From assembly GCF_024139115.2 (NCBI RefSeq), contig NC_085139.1, positions 1,798,001 through 1,862,000 of the forward strand: 64,000 bases of DNA, given 5' to 3'. Below the pieces are notes generated by a model, which saw only the letters and a list, made by a program, of their open reading frames with translations, searched no databases and had not been told where the DNA came from. The DNA comes from Armigeres subalbatus (taxonomy: Eukaryota; Arthropoda; Insecta; Diptera; Culicidae). The stretch's first letter is position 1, and each line of letters opens with the position of its first letter. Below are positions 1 to 10,094 of the stretch, piece after piece. The translations under genes and the position numbers were made by a program.

Positions 1-722
1 ATTTTTCACTCTTCACTTCTCACTTCTCACTGTGTATAGTGAGTTGCGCAAAGTCTCACTTCTCACTTCGCACTACTCACTTTCCACAGTGAGAAGTAAG
101 AAATGAGGAGCGAACAGTGAGAAGTAAGACGTCTCACTTCTCACTTATAATTTCTTCTCAGTTTTCGCAGTGAGAAATGAGAAACGAGGAATGACGTATG
201 AAAAGAAAGGCGTCTCACTTCTCACTTAGCTCTTCTCATTTTTCACAGTGAGAATTGCGAAGTGAGAAATGAGGATGGACAAGAGAAATTGTGAACTTCT
301 CTCTCATCATTTCTCTTTTCCAATTTCTCACTTCTCACTTTGCACTCCTCGATTTTCAACGTCTCACTTCTTCTTAAACATCTCTGCACGAACTATTCCA
401 TTTTCGCAGTGAGAAGTGAGAAGTGAGAAAGGTGGAGTAAGAAGTGTGGAGTGCGAGTGATAAGTAAGAAAATTATTTAATAATGAATGAGAAGTGAGAT
501 GTCTCATTTCTTATTTCTCACTCCTCCCCGAGCAACACATATATCTCATTGCAGTTTATGTGACTTATATACAGCCAAAAAAGTCACATAGAAGTTTCTG
601 AGACAGGATCGAATTAAACTGTGTTACTAAGGCCAGTACTCACTTCTCACTGTGAAATGTAAGCAGTGCAGTTAGAAGTGAGAGGCCTCACACTCACCCA
701 TCATTCCTAACTTCTCACTATT
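1..722. repeat. TCTCACTT/AAGTGAGA degenerate satellite array
   Basis: The stretch consists almost entirely of the short motif TCTCACTTCTCACTT and its reverse complement AAGTGAGAAGTGAGA. The orientation flips every 20-80 bases, often around a CACAGTGAG-type palindrome, so many small hairpins are possible. A break at about 530-640 has unrelated sequence. The same motif forms arrays at 34735-35352 and 44905-45193. No coding potential is seen. The left edge runs off the window. Confidence 0.85.
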
Positions 723-820
723 CACAGTGGTCCTTTTTGCCAAACGACCATTAAGGTCTGAGGGAAGCTCTCTCGCGGTAGAGCGCTATTTTCGTACTAA
801 AATGTCTATAACTCGGAATT

Positions 821-1045
821 GGAAACGAATTTCGCTTATCCCAACTGACAATCTCTTTGAAATTTATCAAGGAATGTTCCTACAAAATTTAATGGACCTA
901 CTATTTCCCAAATTTGAATTAAGCTCTAAATACTGAACTATTGTAGAACTGAAATTTTCGCTTCTCAGTACCTCTCTCCGATGATTTGAAGCACAAAGGA
1001 ACCGAATTTCGCAAAACCCAACTGACAAAAGTTTTGAATTTTTCC
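821..1045 (+). repeat. Diverged direct duplication
   Basis: A segment starting at 821 (GGAAACGAATTTCGC, then CCCAACTGACA) recurs at 998 with substitutions (GGAACCGAATTTCGC, then CCCAACTGACA). The offset is about 177 bases. It looks like an old tandem duplication; no open frame spans it. Confidence 0.6.
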
Positions 1046-1336
1046 AACGATCATTTTGGTGTAATAAAAAGTATATGTGACCGCAATAAATTTTGCAGCA
1101 AGCTCTTTTTACTTCAACCAAGTTTTTTAAATTTCATACAAAAGTTACCATTTCGGGAGAGCAGCCAACAGCATATTTTCTTGTGGCGTACGGCAGGAAA
1201 GGAACAATGAGAGCGGTAGAAAGTCCGTCAACTTTGTATCTAGCGTGACACTAGAAAAAAGCGTATTCCTATTTGTGAACACGAGGATACCAAATATATA
1301 AATTGAAATCAAATATAGGAATGAGATGAGATGAAC

Positions 1337-1410
1337 AATTGAAAATAAATAAGACAAATAAGACAAATCAAACAAATAAGCCAAATTAAACAAATAAGAC
1401 AAATAAGACA
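1337..1410 (-). repeat. Short 9-mer array, left arm
   Basis: About eight copies of ACAAATAAG and variants (ATCAAACAA, AAGCCAAAT). It is the reverse complement of the long CTTATTTGT array at 2600-3537 and borders the 24-mer array directly. Confidence 0.85.
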
Positions 1411-2590
1411 AATTCCTTCGGAAGTTCCTCCAGGAATTCCTTCGGAAGTTCCTCCAGGAATTCCTTCGGAAGTTCCTCCAGGAATTCCTTCGGAAGTTCC
1501 TCCAGGAATTCCTCCGGAAGTTCCTCCGGGAATTCCTCCGGCAGTTCCTCCGGGAATTCCTCCGGAAGTTCCTCCGGGAATTCCTCCGGAAGTTCCTTCG
1601 GGAATTCCTCCGGAAGTTCCTTCGGGAATTCCTCCGGAAGTTCCCCTGGAAATTCCTCCGGAAGTTCCTCCGGGAATTTCTCCGGAAATTCCTCCGAGAA
1701 CTTCTCCGGAAATTCCTCCGGGAGCTTCCCCGGAAGTTCCTACTGGAATTCCTCCGGAAGTTCCTCCTGGAATTCCTCCGAAAGTTCCTCCTGCAATTCC
1801 TCTGGAAGTTCCTCTAGGAATTCCTCCGGAAGTTCCTAAGGGGATTCCTCTTTCGGTGGAATTCCCGGAGGTACTTCCGGAGGAATTCCCGAAGGAACTT
1901 CCGAAGAAATTCCCGAAGGAATTCTCGAAGGAACTTCCGAAGGAATTCCCGAAGGAACTTCCGAAGGAATTCCCGAAGGAACCTCCGGAGAAATACCCGA
2001 AGGAACTTCCGAAGGAATTCCCGAAGGAACCTCCGGAAAAATTCCCGAAAGAACTTCCGGAGGAATTCCCGAAGGAACTTCCGGAGGAATTTCCGAAGGA
2101 ACTTCCGGAGGAATTCCCGAAGGAACTTCCGGAGGAATTCCCGAAGGAACTTCCGGAGGAATTCCCGAAGGAACTTCCGGAGGAATTCCCGAAGGAACTT
2201 CCGGAGGAATTCCCGAAGGAACTGGATGAACTTCCGAAGGAATTCCTGGAGGAACTTCCGAAGGAATTCCTGGAGGAACTTCCGAAGGAATTCCTGGAGG
2301 AACTTCCGAAGGAATTCCTAGAGGAACTTCCGAAGGAATTCCTGGAGGAACTTCCGAGGGAATTCCTGGAGGAACTTCCAAAGGAAATCTTGGAGGAACT
2401 TCCGAAGGAATTCCTGGAGGAACTTCCGAAGGAATTCCTGGAGCAACTTCCGAAGGAATTCCTGAAGAACTTCCGAAGAAATTTTTCGAGGAACTTCCGA
2501 AGGAATTCCTGGAGGAACTTTCGAAGGAATTCCTGGAGGAACTTCCGAAGGAATTCCTGGAGGAACTTCCGAAGGAATTCCTTTAGGAAC
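1411..2590. repeat. 24-bp minisatellite with central orientation switch
   Basis: The left part, to about 1840, reads as GGAAGTTCCTCCAGGAATTCC-type units. From about 1855 the reverse complement is read (GGAATTCCCGAAGGAACTTCC). Each 24-mer is two related 12-mers, one centred on GGAATTCC and one on GGAACTTCC. Subfamilies are clustered: CTGGAGGAA variants lie at 2240-2590 and CCCGAAGGAA variants at 1900-2230, as expected for local amplification. The long open frames rich in Pro, Glu and Phe here follow from the repeat period being a multiple of three and are not genes. Confidence 0.92.
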
Positions 2591-2599
2591 TTATTTTAT

Positions 2600-3537
2600 T
2601 TTGCTTCTTAGTCTTATCTATGTTATTTGTATTATTTGTCTCATTTGTCTCATTTGTCTTATTTGTCTTATTTGTCTTATTTGTCTTATTTGTCTTATTT
2701 GTCTTATTTGTCTTATTTGTCTTATTTGTCTTATTTGTCTTATTTGTCTTATTTGTCTTATTTGTTTCATTTGTCTTATTTGTCTTATTTGTCTTATTTG
2801 TCTTATTTGTCTTATTTGTCTTATTTGTCTTATTTGTTTTATTTGTTCTATTTGTCTTATTTGTCTTATTTGTCTTATTTGTCTTATTTGTCTTATTTGT
2901 CTTATTTGTCTTATTTGTCTCATTTGTTCTATTTGTTCTATTTGTCTGTTTTGTCTTATTTGTCTTATTTGTCTTATTTGTCTTATTTGTCTTATTTGTC
3001 TTAATTGTCTTATTTGTCTTATTTGTCTTATTTGTCTTATTTGTGTAATTTGTCTTGTTGTCTTATTTGTCTTATTTGTCTTATTTGTCTTATTTGTCTT
3101 ATTTGTCTTGTTGTCTTATTTGTCTTATTTGTCTTATTTGTCTTATTTGTCTTATTTGTCTTATTTGTCTTATTTGTCTTATTTGTCTTATTTGTCTTGT
3201 TGTCTTATTTGTCTTATTTGTCTTATTTGTCTTATTTGTCTTATTTGTCTTGTTGTCTTATTTGTCTTATTTGTCTTATTTGTCTTATTTGTCTTATTTG
3301 TCTTATTTGTCTTATTTGTCTTATTTGTCTTATTTGTCTTGTTGTCTTATTTGTCTTATTTGTCTTATTTGTCTTGTTGTCTTATTTGTCTTGTTGTCTT
3401 ATTTGTCTTATTTGTCTTATTTGTCTTATTTGTCTTATTTGTCTTATTTGTCTTGTTGTCTTATTTGTCTCATTTGTCTCATTTGTCTTATTTGTCTTAT
3501 TTGTGTTATTTGTCTTATTTGTCTTATTTGTCTTATT
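2600..3537 (+). repeat. CTTATTTGT 9-bp tandem array
   Basis: Roughly a hundred tandem copies of CTTATTTGT. From about 3050 onward a shortened CTTGTTGT variant appears at intervals and resets the phase. The period of nine and the lack of stops leave several frames open for up to about 330 codons. These give Ile-Cys-Leu, Ser-Tyr-Leu or Phe-Val-Leu repeats and should not be called genes. Confidence 0.95.
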
Positions 3538-3540
3538 TAC

Positions 3541-3930
3541 ACCAGCACCACTGTTATCACCCAAATTCTTTTCAAAGCTTTTTATGAAACCTTGTACAGA
3601 AATCCTCTGACGATATTTTCTAATGTTGTTCTAGAAACGGCTCATGTTTTCATTTTCCAAAACCAGCTGGAGTTTGTTTATTTTGATTTCCTCATTGCGT
3701 GATTGGTCAGCGCTGCTGCTGTTCTCTCGCCGAACCACTGCATGAGTGATAAATTTCTTCAGCATTGTTGCCAATTCCATTTGTTCTCCGTTTACGGCAA
3801 ATTCTCAAGCAATTGTAAACTGCATAATGATGAAATCATTTTGGCGACACTGACAGCGTCATTCTGGCGGGCTGAATTGGGCAATTTTCTCTCTCAGAGA
3901 GTGCTACCACGTGCTTTTTTAACGGAAAAC
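3541..3930. other. Unassigned spacer inside the satellite locus
   Basis: Sequence of normal complexity between the 9-mer array and the outer right arm. Short open frames only; no motif or repeat was recognised. Confidence 0.4.
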
Positions 3931-3941
3931 CCTTCCCTCAG

Positions 3942-4250
3942 ACCTTAAGGCCAAATGGCGTTTTCGGCCATACAACATGTTCAGCCAAACGAATTTTTAG
4001 GCCAAATGGCCCTTTCTGCAAAACGACCAATCGGCATTTTCGGCCAAATGGTCTGTTCTGCCAAATGGTCTGTTCGGCCAAATGACCTATTCAGCTAAAT
4101 GACCTATTCGGCCAAACGACCCTGCCTGCCAAATGGCATTCGGCCAAACGGTATATTCGGCCAAACAACTTTCGGCCTAGTGGGCAAAAAGGTATTCGGC
4201 CGAATGGTTTTCGGCCAAAAGGCAAACAGTGGTAGAAGCCAAACGGTTTA
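3942..4250. repeat. GGCCAAATG minisatellite
   Basis: Irregular units of about 17 bp of the form TTCGGCCAAATGACCTA, with variants such as GGCCAAACGGTATATTC. The same family occurs at 35370-35610 and, in both orientations, at 44600-45347. No coding content. Confidence 0.85.
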
Positions 4251-4272
4251 CAGTGAAATGGAAGCTTAGGTA

Positions 4273-4512
4273 GGTGTACCACAAGGGTCGGTTCTTGGTC
4301 CACTGCCGTTTTGCTGTCATATTAACGACCTACCGACGCTTTTGAAGTATTGTTCTATCCAAATCTACGCTGATGATGTACAACTCTACATTGGACTATG
4401 GTGAATGTCGATCTCGATCTTGTTTCGGACTGGTCAAGACGTAACGATCTACACGTGAACGCATCAAAAACCAAGGCTTCGATCATCACAAGTCGGCGTC
4501 GAAGAGGCTCTG
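4273..4512 (+). pseudogene. Non-LTR retrotransposon RT fragment (CR1/Jockey-like)
   Basis: Translation from 4273 gives the reverse-transcriptase signature GVPQGSVLGPL, then INDLP, then the catalytic block YADDVQLY, followed by a helix-rich stretch ending DLHVNASKTK. This is the palm domain of a LINE polymerase, which copies element RNA at a nicked target. Only about 80 codons remain. There is no endonuclease or upstream RT, and the frame stops at the edge of a MITE at 4534. The C-terminal piece at 4735-5073 has the same orientation and probably belongs to the same copy, with most of the intervening thumb region deleted. The clade assignment is tentative. Confidence 0.8.
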
Positions 4513-4533
4513 AATTTATACTAAAGCTTATTA

Positions 4534-4697
4534 GGGGTCGTACACTAATTACGTAAGCACTTATGGTGGGAGGGGGGATCTTTCATTTTCTTACGCTCCA
4601 TATAAAGAAAAAATCATTTGTATGGGAAAAATCTTACATGGGGTGAGGGGGTTCGAAAAACCCAGAAAATATGCTTACGTATATAGTGTATGACCCC
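4534..4697 (+). mobile_element. Harbinger-type MITE, copy 1
   Basis: 164 bp with terminal inverted repeats GGGGTCGTACACTAATTACG and GGGGTCATACACTATATACG, flanked by TTA at 4531-4533 and 4698-4700. The TWA target duplication and G-rich termini fit the PIF/Harbinger superfamily. The interior contains a poly-G tract and CATTTGTATGGGAAAAAT. It lies within the LINE fragment. Relatives are at 43343-43493 and 52975-53100. Confidence 0.85.
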
Positions 4698-4734
4698 TTA
4701 TGAATAATCAGAAAATTAAGTTTTGCGAAAGTGC

Positions 4735-5073
4735 AAGTAACTTTTCAAATCGCACATTGCCACAAATGCCACATTTTTTATTTGATGACGTTCTACACAT
4801 CCGTCCTTGTGCTAGTTCCGTCAATCGCCTTCCTGTGACTTCTTGAGGAATTTGATGGTTACACATTCCCCACCGTTTCTGTTTCAAAAGCTCATCCAAA
4901 CCAGAGGCCGCCACTTGCAGAGCCTGGTTGTCCCAGCTTATAACTCTGTCTGTTACGCCAACTCATTGTTCGTTAGAGGTGTGATATATTGGAACTCATT
5001 ACCAACTGCTTTAAAACGTTCTTCATCGGGAGCACTTTTCAAGAGAGGCTGCATCGAATTTTGGCAGATTTGA
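4735..5073 (+). pseudogene. LINE polyprotein C-terminal fragment
   Basis: The frame ending in a stop at 5071-5073 reads ...VPAYNSVCYANSLFVRG, then VIYWNSLPTALKR, then FKRGCIEFW. This pattern (conserved VRG, WNSLP, and a terminal FKR block) is typical of the extreme C-terminus of CR1/Jockey-group polyproteins lacking RNase H. Upstream, from 4735 to 4840, the match is weak and frame changes are needed. It is taken as the 3' remainder of the copy that starts at 4273. Confidence 0.65.
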
Positions 5074-5095
5074 TATCGTGATTTGAAACTGTCCT

Positions 5096-5257
5096 TGAGC
5101 TCAGATCTTGATGTTCAAATTAGTCAAAAAGGAAATCCACGATGTCTCCACCATTTCTATGATTTGGAATAGTTTCACGAGACTTCACTGCACCTTTATA
5201 GATGGATCACAGTATTTCCAAAACTTCAACGAAATCTCCAAACTGTTCATGAGCTCA
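5096..5257 (+). repeat. Old tandem repeat, unit 1
   Basis: The unit begins GAGCTCAGATCTTGATGTTC and contains the block CCACGATGTCTCCACCATTT. Related units follow the inserted element at about 6640-6775 and 6776-6960 (CGATGTCCCCACCATTTTTA). The element at 5260-6637 interrupted the array. Confidence 0.65.
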
Positions 5258-6639
5258 GGGGCCTGTAGCATAATCGAAATTTTACTAATAATATTAGTAG
5301 AGTAGCTTGTAACTTGTATTTTTCTGTTGCATAATGAATCTACAAGTATGAATTTACAAGACTAATATTACAAGTAAACCGCACTAATAATATTAGTGGA
5401 ATTTACAAGTAACTGTTGCATAAAGAAAATACAAGTACAAATTATGAGCGTTGGCTTGTAGTTTCTTTTACAAGTATGAATGGTGCTGTAATTTAATTTA
5501 CAAGTAGCTTTTATTTTATTATTTTAGCCGTGCAAAGTAATTATGCATCGTTTTATTGTTTTTAACGACTTAACAGAGAAAGAAACTATTATTCTAGTTG
5601 CTTCAAATTATCATATAATGAAATACTGTGCAATAAGAATAAATTTCTCGTTCCGATATAACACTGAGAATTATGAAACAAAACTACACAAAAGTGGGTT
5701 ATTTTAGCTCAAATCCATACTTTGGACCAATAACCCAATTTTGAGTGAAATGAGTTTCCTAACACTTAGTAGTTTAACTTAATCCACTCAAAACATATTA
5801 ACCAAAGCTGAGTTTAGTTTACCCAAAGTTGACTTTATTCATCTCAAAATTGAGAATACATTAATTTACTGAAATTTATATTATTGTTTTATTGTAGTAT
5901 TATTGTATTATAATACTAAACAATCTCACTTAAGACCATGCATATTGCTTTATGTTTAACAACAATCAAACAAAAGAAACAAAAGAAAAACGGAAAAACT
6001 ACCTAAATTCTGAGTAGAATTTATTACGATATTTTTATCAGTTAGTAGTTTGAACTAAAAAAGAAATCGTCCAAATTTCATAATTATTAGCAAAAGCAAA
6101 ACCTAAACCCGCATAAATCTCACAATACACGTAAATTAAATCCTCTTCAAGAACCCACAACAAACAAGTCTAGCGAGATTCGATTTGTCATGGAGCATAC
6201 GTTCGCGTAACTTACAAATCGCCTTAATTAAAACTTAAGTCAATCCCAAAGACCACGTAAAAACGACTCCAGTGTGCATTACATTGGCTTCGTTAAAATG
6301 CCAATACCACGAAGCCGGCTTAAACCACGGAATCAATAAATTTACAGAGAGTGTTCCGTGTATACCTATCGCAGTCAAAATATATATTCTATCCACAAAT
6401 TTGCAAACAAACGTAAACAAATCGTTTACCTCCGCATTGACAGTGAACCGTCGGATGAATTTTGACAGGTAAATGAACCTGACGGACTTGTAATTTCAAC
6501 CTTACTAATAATACAAGTACTAATATTATTAGTTGGCAAAACATTATTATGCGACGCAAATTACAAGTACTTGTAATTTGTTGACTTGTAACTTGTAACT
6601 TGTAGCTAATATTATTAGTCTGATTATGCTACAGGGCCC
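5258..6639. mobile_element. Non-autonomous DNA element with ~60-bp terminal inverted repeats
   Basis: The left end GGGCCTGTAGCATAATCG and the right end, read in reverse, GGCCCTGTAGCATAATCAG pair over about 60 bp, including ACTAATAATATTAG and runs of ACTTGTAACTTGTA. Comparison with the interrupted tandem repeat (GAGCTCAGATCT without insertion) implies a 3-bp duplication, CAG, so the ends could be 5261 and 6636. The interior is AT-rich with no transposase; short palindromes (TTACAAGTACTTGTAA) are frequent in the subterminal regions. The superfamily is unresolved. Confidence 0.75.
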
Positions 6640-6960
6640 AGATCTCAATATTTGAATCAATCAACAATAAGATTTACATACAATGTTGTCATGTCAATGT
6701 TGGCATTGTCATGGGTTGGAATAACTCCACTAGGCTTTGAAACACCATTAATATTTCTAGGTAGGAAAACTGTACTTGAGTTAAAATCTTGATATTCAAA
6801 TCGTTCAACAAGAAGATTTACGATGTCCCCACCATTTTTATGAGGTGGAATACCTCCATTGGAACTTAAAACACAATTATAGACACATCATAAAATTCCC
6901 AGTACATCTAAACTGTAAAACTGTCTCGCTGTGAGTTGGCATAGCTCCTGTGAAGAAAAA
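6640..6960 (+). repeat. Old tandem repeat, units 2 and 3
   Basis: Two further diverged copies of the unit seen at 5096-5257, both with a CATTTTTATGAGGTGGAAT- or CATTGTCATGGGTTGGAAT-like core. No coding content. Confidence 0.6.
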
Positions 6961-7365
6961 GATCTGAGCTCAAGAAAAGTTTAGATGCCCTAGAAGACAC
7001 CAAGGAAAAAAATCCAATATATTTACTTTTTTATGGTTTGAATACGTTCTTGAAGCCAGTATTTTGGCAGGCATAAATATGTAAACGTGTTGATTCGATG
7101 AATTCCTACTACTGCAACTGGTCAGTCACCTTCTTAATTAGTTTATTAGTCGAAATATAATTGTGTGAGCAATCAACACACTTAAATTATGTCGCCGATC
7201 TCAGTCAATTTTTGCCAAAAATTTAATAACCGAGATCCGCTTAGAAACACCGAAATATTAGAATCCTTTCTCCAAAGATCCGTAAATCGATATATTGGAA
7301 AAGATTTCCGACATCTCGGTATATCTTTTACGAATCTATACCATTTCGTCGAAAGACATTTGGAC

Positions 7366-7605
7366 GAATGATTTTTGGTCGAATGGACATTTGGTCGAAG
7401 GGACATTTAGTCGAAAACAGATTTTTAGTCCACTATTAGAGACGTAGGACATTTGGTCGAATGACGTTTGGTCCAAAGAACACTACGTCGAATGGACATT
7501 TAGTCGAAATCTAATTTTAGCATGAAGAATCTTCGTACATTAGGTCAAATGACGTTTGATCAAAAGGACATTTGGTCGAAAAGCAGATTTTCGAATGAAT
7601 AATCT
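7366..7605. repeat. GGTCGAA minisatellite
   Basis: Irregular units such as GGACATTTGGTCGAATG and GACATTTAGTCGAAA. The theme is close to the GGCCGAA/GGCCAAATG minisatellites elsewhere in the window but forms a distinct subfamily. Confidence 0.75.
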
Positions 7606-7607
7606 TG

Positions 7608-7832
7608 GTCAGGGATTGAATCCTAAAGAGAAAGAGCAAGTCTCTCACTTATCATCTCTGTATACATAAACGATATGTAGCATACCGAGAGAAACTTTTT
7701 TCGCAAGCTGTCATGATAGAGAACTGATTCGGGATGCTATACCCCATGATAAATTTCTTTTAGAAAGCTCCGGGGAACACGGGCTCTGATGTAGCATTTC
7801 AACTTGTTCTACACATCTGTGCAGTAACCAAC
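7608..7832 (+). repeat. Dispersed repeat family A, copy 1
   Basis: Shares long blocks with 35990-36345: CTCTCACTTATCAT, CTGTATACA, TAGCATACCG, GAACTGATTCGG, CCATGATAAATTTCT and GCATTTCAACTTGTT, in the same order. Here the copy is uninterrupted, and it therefore supplies the empty site for the element inserted in copy 2. Function and class unknown. Confidence 0.7.
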
Positions 7833-7845
7833 ACGAAAGGAGCGA

Positions 7846-7963
7846 AAACTCTCAGCTACATCGAGTTTCCATGGGGAAGAGACATTTCTTAAGATTTCTT
7901 AAATCTTCTAAAAATCTTAAGAAATGTCTCTTCCCCATGGAAACTCGATGTAGCTGAGAGTTT
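7846..7963. repeat. Perfect inverted repeat, 52-bp arms, 14-nt loop
   Basis: Arms at 7846-7897 and 7912-7963 are exact reverse complements over all 52 positions by eye. The left arm begins AAACTCTCAGCTACATCGAG and the loop is CTTAAATCTTCTAA. Transcribed RNA would form an uninterrupted 52-bp stem. It lies just after repeat family A and has no counterpart near copy 2 of that family. Confidence 0.92.
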
Positions 7964-7989
7964 GGAAATCCACCGACAGGTACAAACAG

Positions 7990-9190
7990 CGCTGTTGAAT
8001 AAGGATCAGGGAAATGGCAGCTCTTGGCTCTTCAAGTTTCTACCTAAACAATAAAGTAATTTACTGTATAGGTAAATAAAGTAGGCAAATAAGATTAGAT
8101 TAGGTACCTAGCGTAGTATAAATAGTGTAAGTTGCGATTGTTTTCTTCAAGTCGAGTCAAGTACAAGACACTGAAGACGACCACACTGGTGGAATTAAAT
8201 GGACAGTACTTAGTTCGTCTTAGACGGTTTAGGAGAATAGTTGTTCACTCCTTCACTTCACTCTCCAGATACTATTAATAGTTTTGCACTGCCACATGCA
8301 CATGATTTTATTAAAACTACACAAGCTCAGATACTTTATTTTTACTCCTGAACTGTGACAAGTACCGACGGAGCCCAATTCTAGTCACGAGGATCCACTC
8401 AACTTGAACCATTCGAAATATGCTTCTTCAACAACGCATGGACATTGGGCAAGGACAACAAAGCGTACGAAAATATTTAACAAGCACGAGCGTAGCACAC
8501 TATGGTCCCAACTCCAACCTTTTTATATGATCAGGGTTCTGCAAAAATTGGACAATTTTTTGGTGAACCGAAAAATATGTGGTAGGTAAATTACATACTC
8601 AGAAAGGCTATCTTGTGTTCTTTATTGATTTCACTATTCGAAAAAGTATTTAAAAGATCCTTAATCGACAAGCGCTTTTCACATATTATTCAGTTTTTTT
8701 CCTAAAAATTTTATGCTGTGATTATTTGACACTTTTTCCCTTCTGAAAAAAGTACTTCTTTGGACAAACAATGTGTTCATTATAAAATAAAGGGCAACAC
8801 CATAAGCAGAGCGAACCAAGGCTAAACAGTATTTTTATTGCATTGACACATTTTGGAGATATGGTGAAGAATTTGAAATGCAATGATTGAGACCTTTGTT
8901 TCTTTCTCTTAATTGAGAATCTTGAAAAGAAATAGAAATCTTGAATCCACCAGAACTTGTTTATGGAAATTAGACATTTTGTTGCGTTGCGTTGCGTTGC
9001 GTTGTAACGGAGTATTTCGTAGATTGCATACTGATAGTTGTCATGTATATTGTTTACCTTTCTTACCCCAATTGCTTATGGATTTCCATTTGGGATTCAA
9101 TGGAAATCAATTGAAATCCAAAATGATAGAACATGAAAGCTATCATTGCCGGCCACGCCCATCTTCTCCGTTACTAGGAAAGGGAAGGAA
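7990..9190. other. Mostly unassigned sequence with a decayed dispersed repeat
   Basis: The stretch 8150-8180 (GTCGAGTCAAGTACAAGACA then CTGAAGACGACC) is a diverged piece of the dispersed family that also appears at 21420-21515, 37060-37145 and 43245-43315. A pentanucleotide microsatellite (GTTGC)n lies at 8981-9004. No gene was recognised; open frames are short. Confidence 0.5.
8981..9004 (+). repeat. (GTTGC)n microsatellite
   Basis: Nearly five tandem copies of GTTGC. Confidence 0.9.
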
Positions 9191-9195
9191 ATGAT

Positions 9196-9440
9196 GATAT
9201 GACATCTACTTAACGAGAGGCCAGCGACTCACCGACGCCCTCATAGATGTCAAGGAATTGGATGGTGGGTAGGGTATGTGGTTTAGGAGTATCATTATAA
9301 GCAAATGATAGAAAATTTGTTGAAATACGTTGGGAGTGACTTTGCTAAGAAATTTATGTCACTCCATTATCCTTGCCGATGATTTTCCTTGGATGCGGCG
9401 AAGGTATTAGCCTTGCCCTGGCTTATAGCCTAGGTTTAAG
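9196..9440. repeat. Dispersed repeat family B, copy 1
   Basis: Contains TGACATCTACTTAACGAGAG, CCTCATAGATGTCAAG, GTTGGGAGTGACTTTGCTAA and GGATGCGGCGAAGGTATTA. The same blocks occur at 19535-19810. The first two are inverted relative to this copy and the last two are not, so the copies are rearranged. The class is unknown. Confidence 0.6.
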
Positions 9441-10094
9441 CGCCTTTGCTCGCTCTCTGAAACGAAAAAAGAGCAAAAAGAAATTAAATTCCCCTTCCCC
9501 CCTGATATGATAATGATTTTGATCAACAAATGAATTCTAAGTGGATGAGTAAATGATCAAACGGCTGCAAACAAGCCTCTATTGTCGTAGCAGAAGCAAA
9601 CCCGCCTCAATACGACAGGCAGAAGCACATGTTTGTGATTCAAACGCGATCGACTGTTGTTAATTCTATCACTGCTGACGTCATGGTACATAAAATTAAT
9701 ATTCTTATGTATATTAAAATCGATCTTCAAAATCTTATCGACCGCAGCAATTTTAAAATAGGTACACCTTTCGCCGATGCCGACAACTTTTTGAGGCATA
9801 TTTTCGGTAACAGAATTGCGTTTTTTTTTAATATACCGACCATTTAAAGCTGATCAATATCTACCGATACTCACGAGCAACTTGCAAAGCAAACAAAAAG
9901 TTCACTGATTTATTTGCTCGAAAGTACCGCCGGAATACTATATATGATAGTACCATATTTGTCCTTAAGAATATGGAAGAATTTTCCAAAGAAAATCGAA
10001 AAAAAAATCTATAAAAATTCGAGAAAAATAAAAAGAAAATTCTAAAATTTGACAGAAGGTAGAGCGATATTGGATATAAATACAAACATTATGA
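9440..10094. other. No recognised feature
   Basis: AT-rich sequence with short open frames only. No repeat partner was noticed in the window. Confidence 0.4.

Larger units (their letters stand above)
727..3990. repeat. Compound inverted-repeat (foldback-like) satellite locus
   Basis: Four layers are arranged as mirror images. The outer arms share the identical 17-mer TTAAGGTCTGAGGGAAG at 751-767, present inverted at 3932-3948, with GGCCAAA-type sequence next to each. Inside them is a short 9-mer array at 1337-1410 (ACAAATAAG sense) and its reverse complement at 2600-3537. Innermost is a 24-mer array whose orientation reverses near 1845. The layout resembles foldback elements, whose long inverted repeats are built of tandem short repeats. 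No transposase or target duplication could be identified, so mobility is an inference. The sequences between outer arm and 9-mer array (770-1336 and 3540-3930) do not look homologous to each other. Confidence 0.55.

Noticed and set aside
1..722. CRISPR-like array of direct repeats
   Set aside because: Motifs alternate in orientation, have no constant-length unique spacers, and the DNA is clearly eukaryotic.
1411..2590. GAA/TTC-rich 24-mers as a heat-shock-element array
   Set aside because: Heat-shock elements need GAA and TTC blocks spaced by two bases; here the spacing is zero or one.
1836..2611. Long open frames rich in Pro/Glu/Phe on both strands (up to 251 codons)
   Set aside because: They arise from a 24-bp tandem repeat whose period is a multiple of three; no start context, no non-repeat part and equal openness on both strands.
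2600..3702. Several overlapping open frames of Ile-Cys-Leu, Phe-Val-Leu and Ser-Tyr-Leu repeats resembling membrane proteins
   Set aside because: A product of the CTTATTTGT array, which lacks stops in several frames; hydrophobicity follows from T-rich codons.
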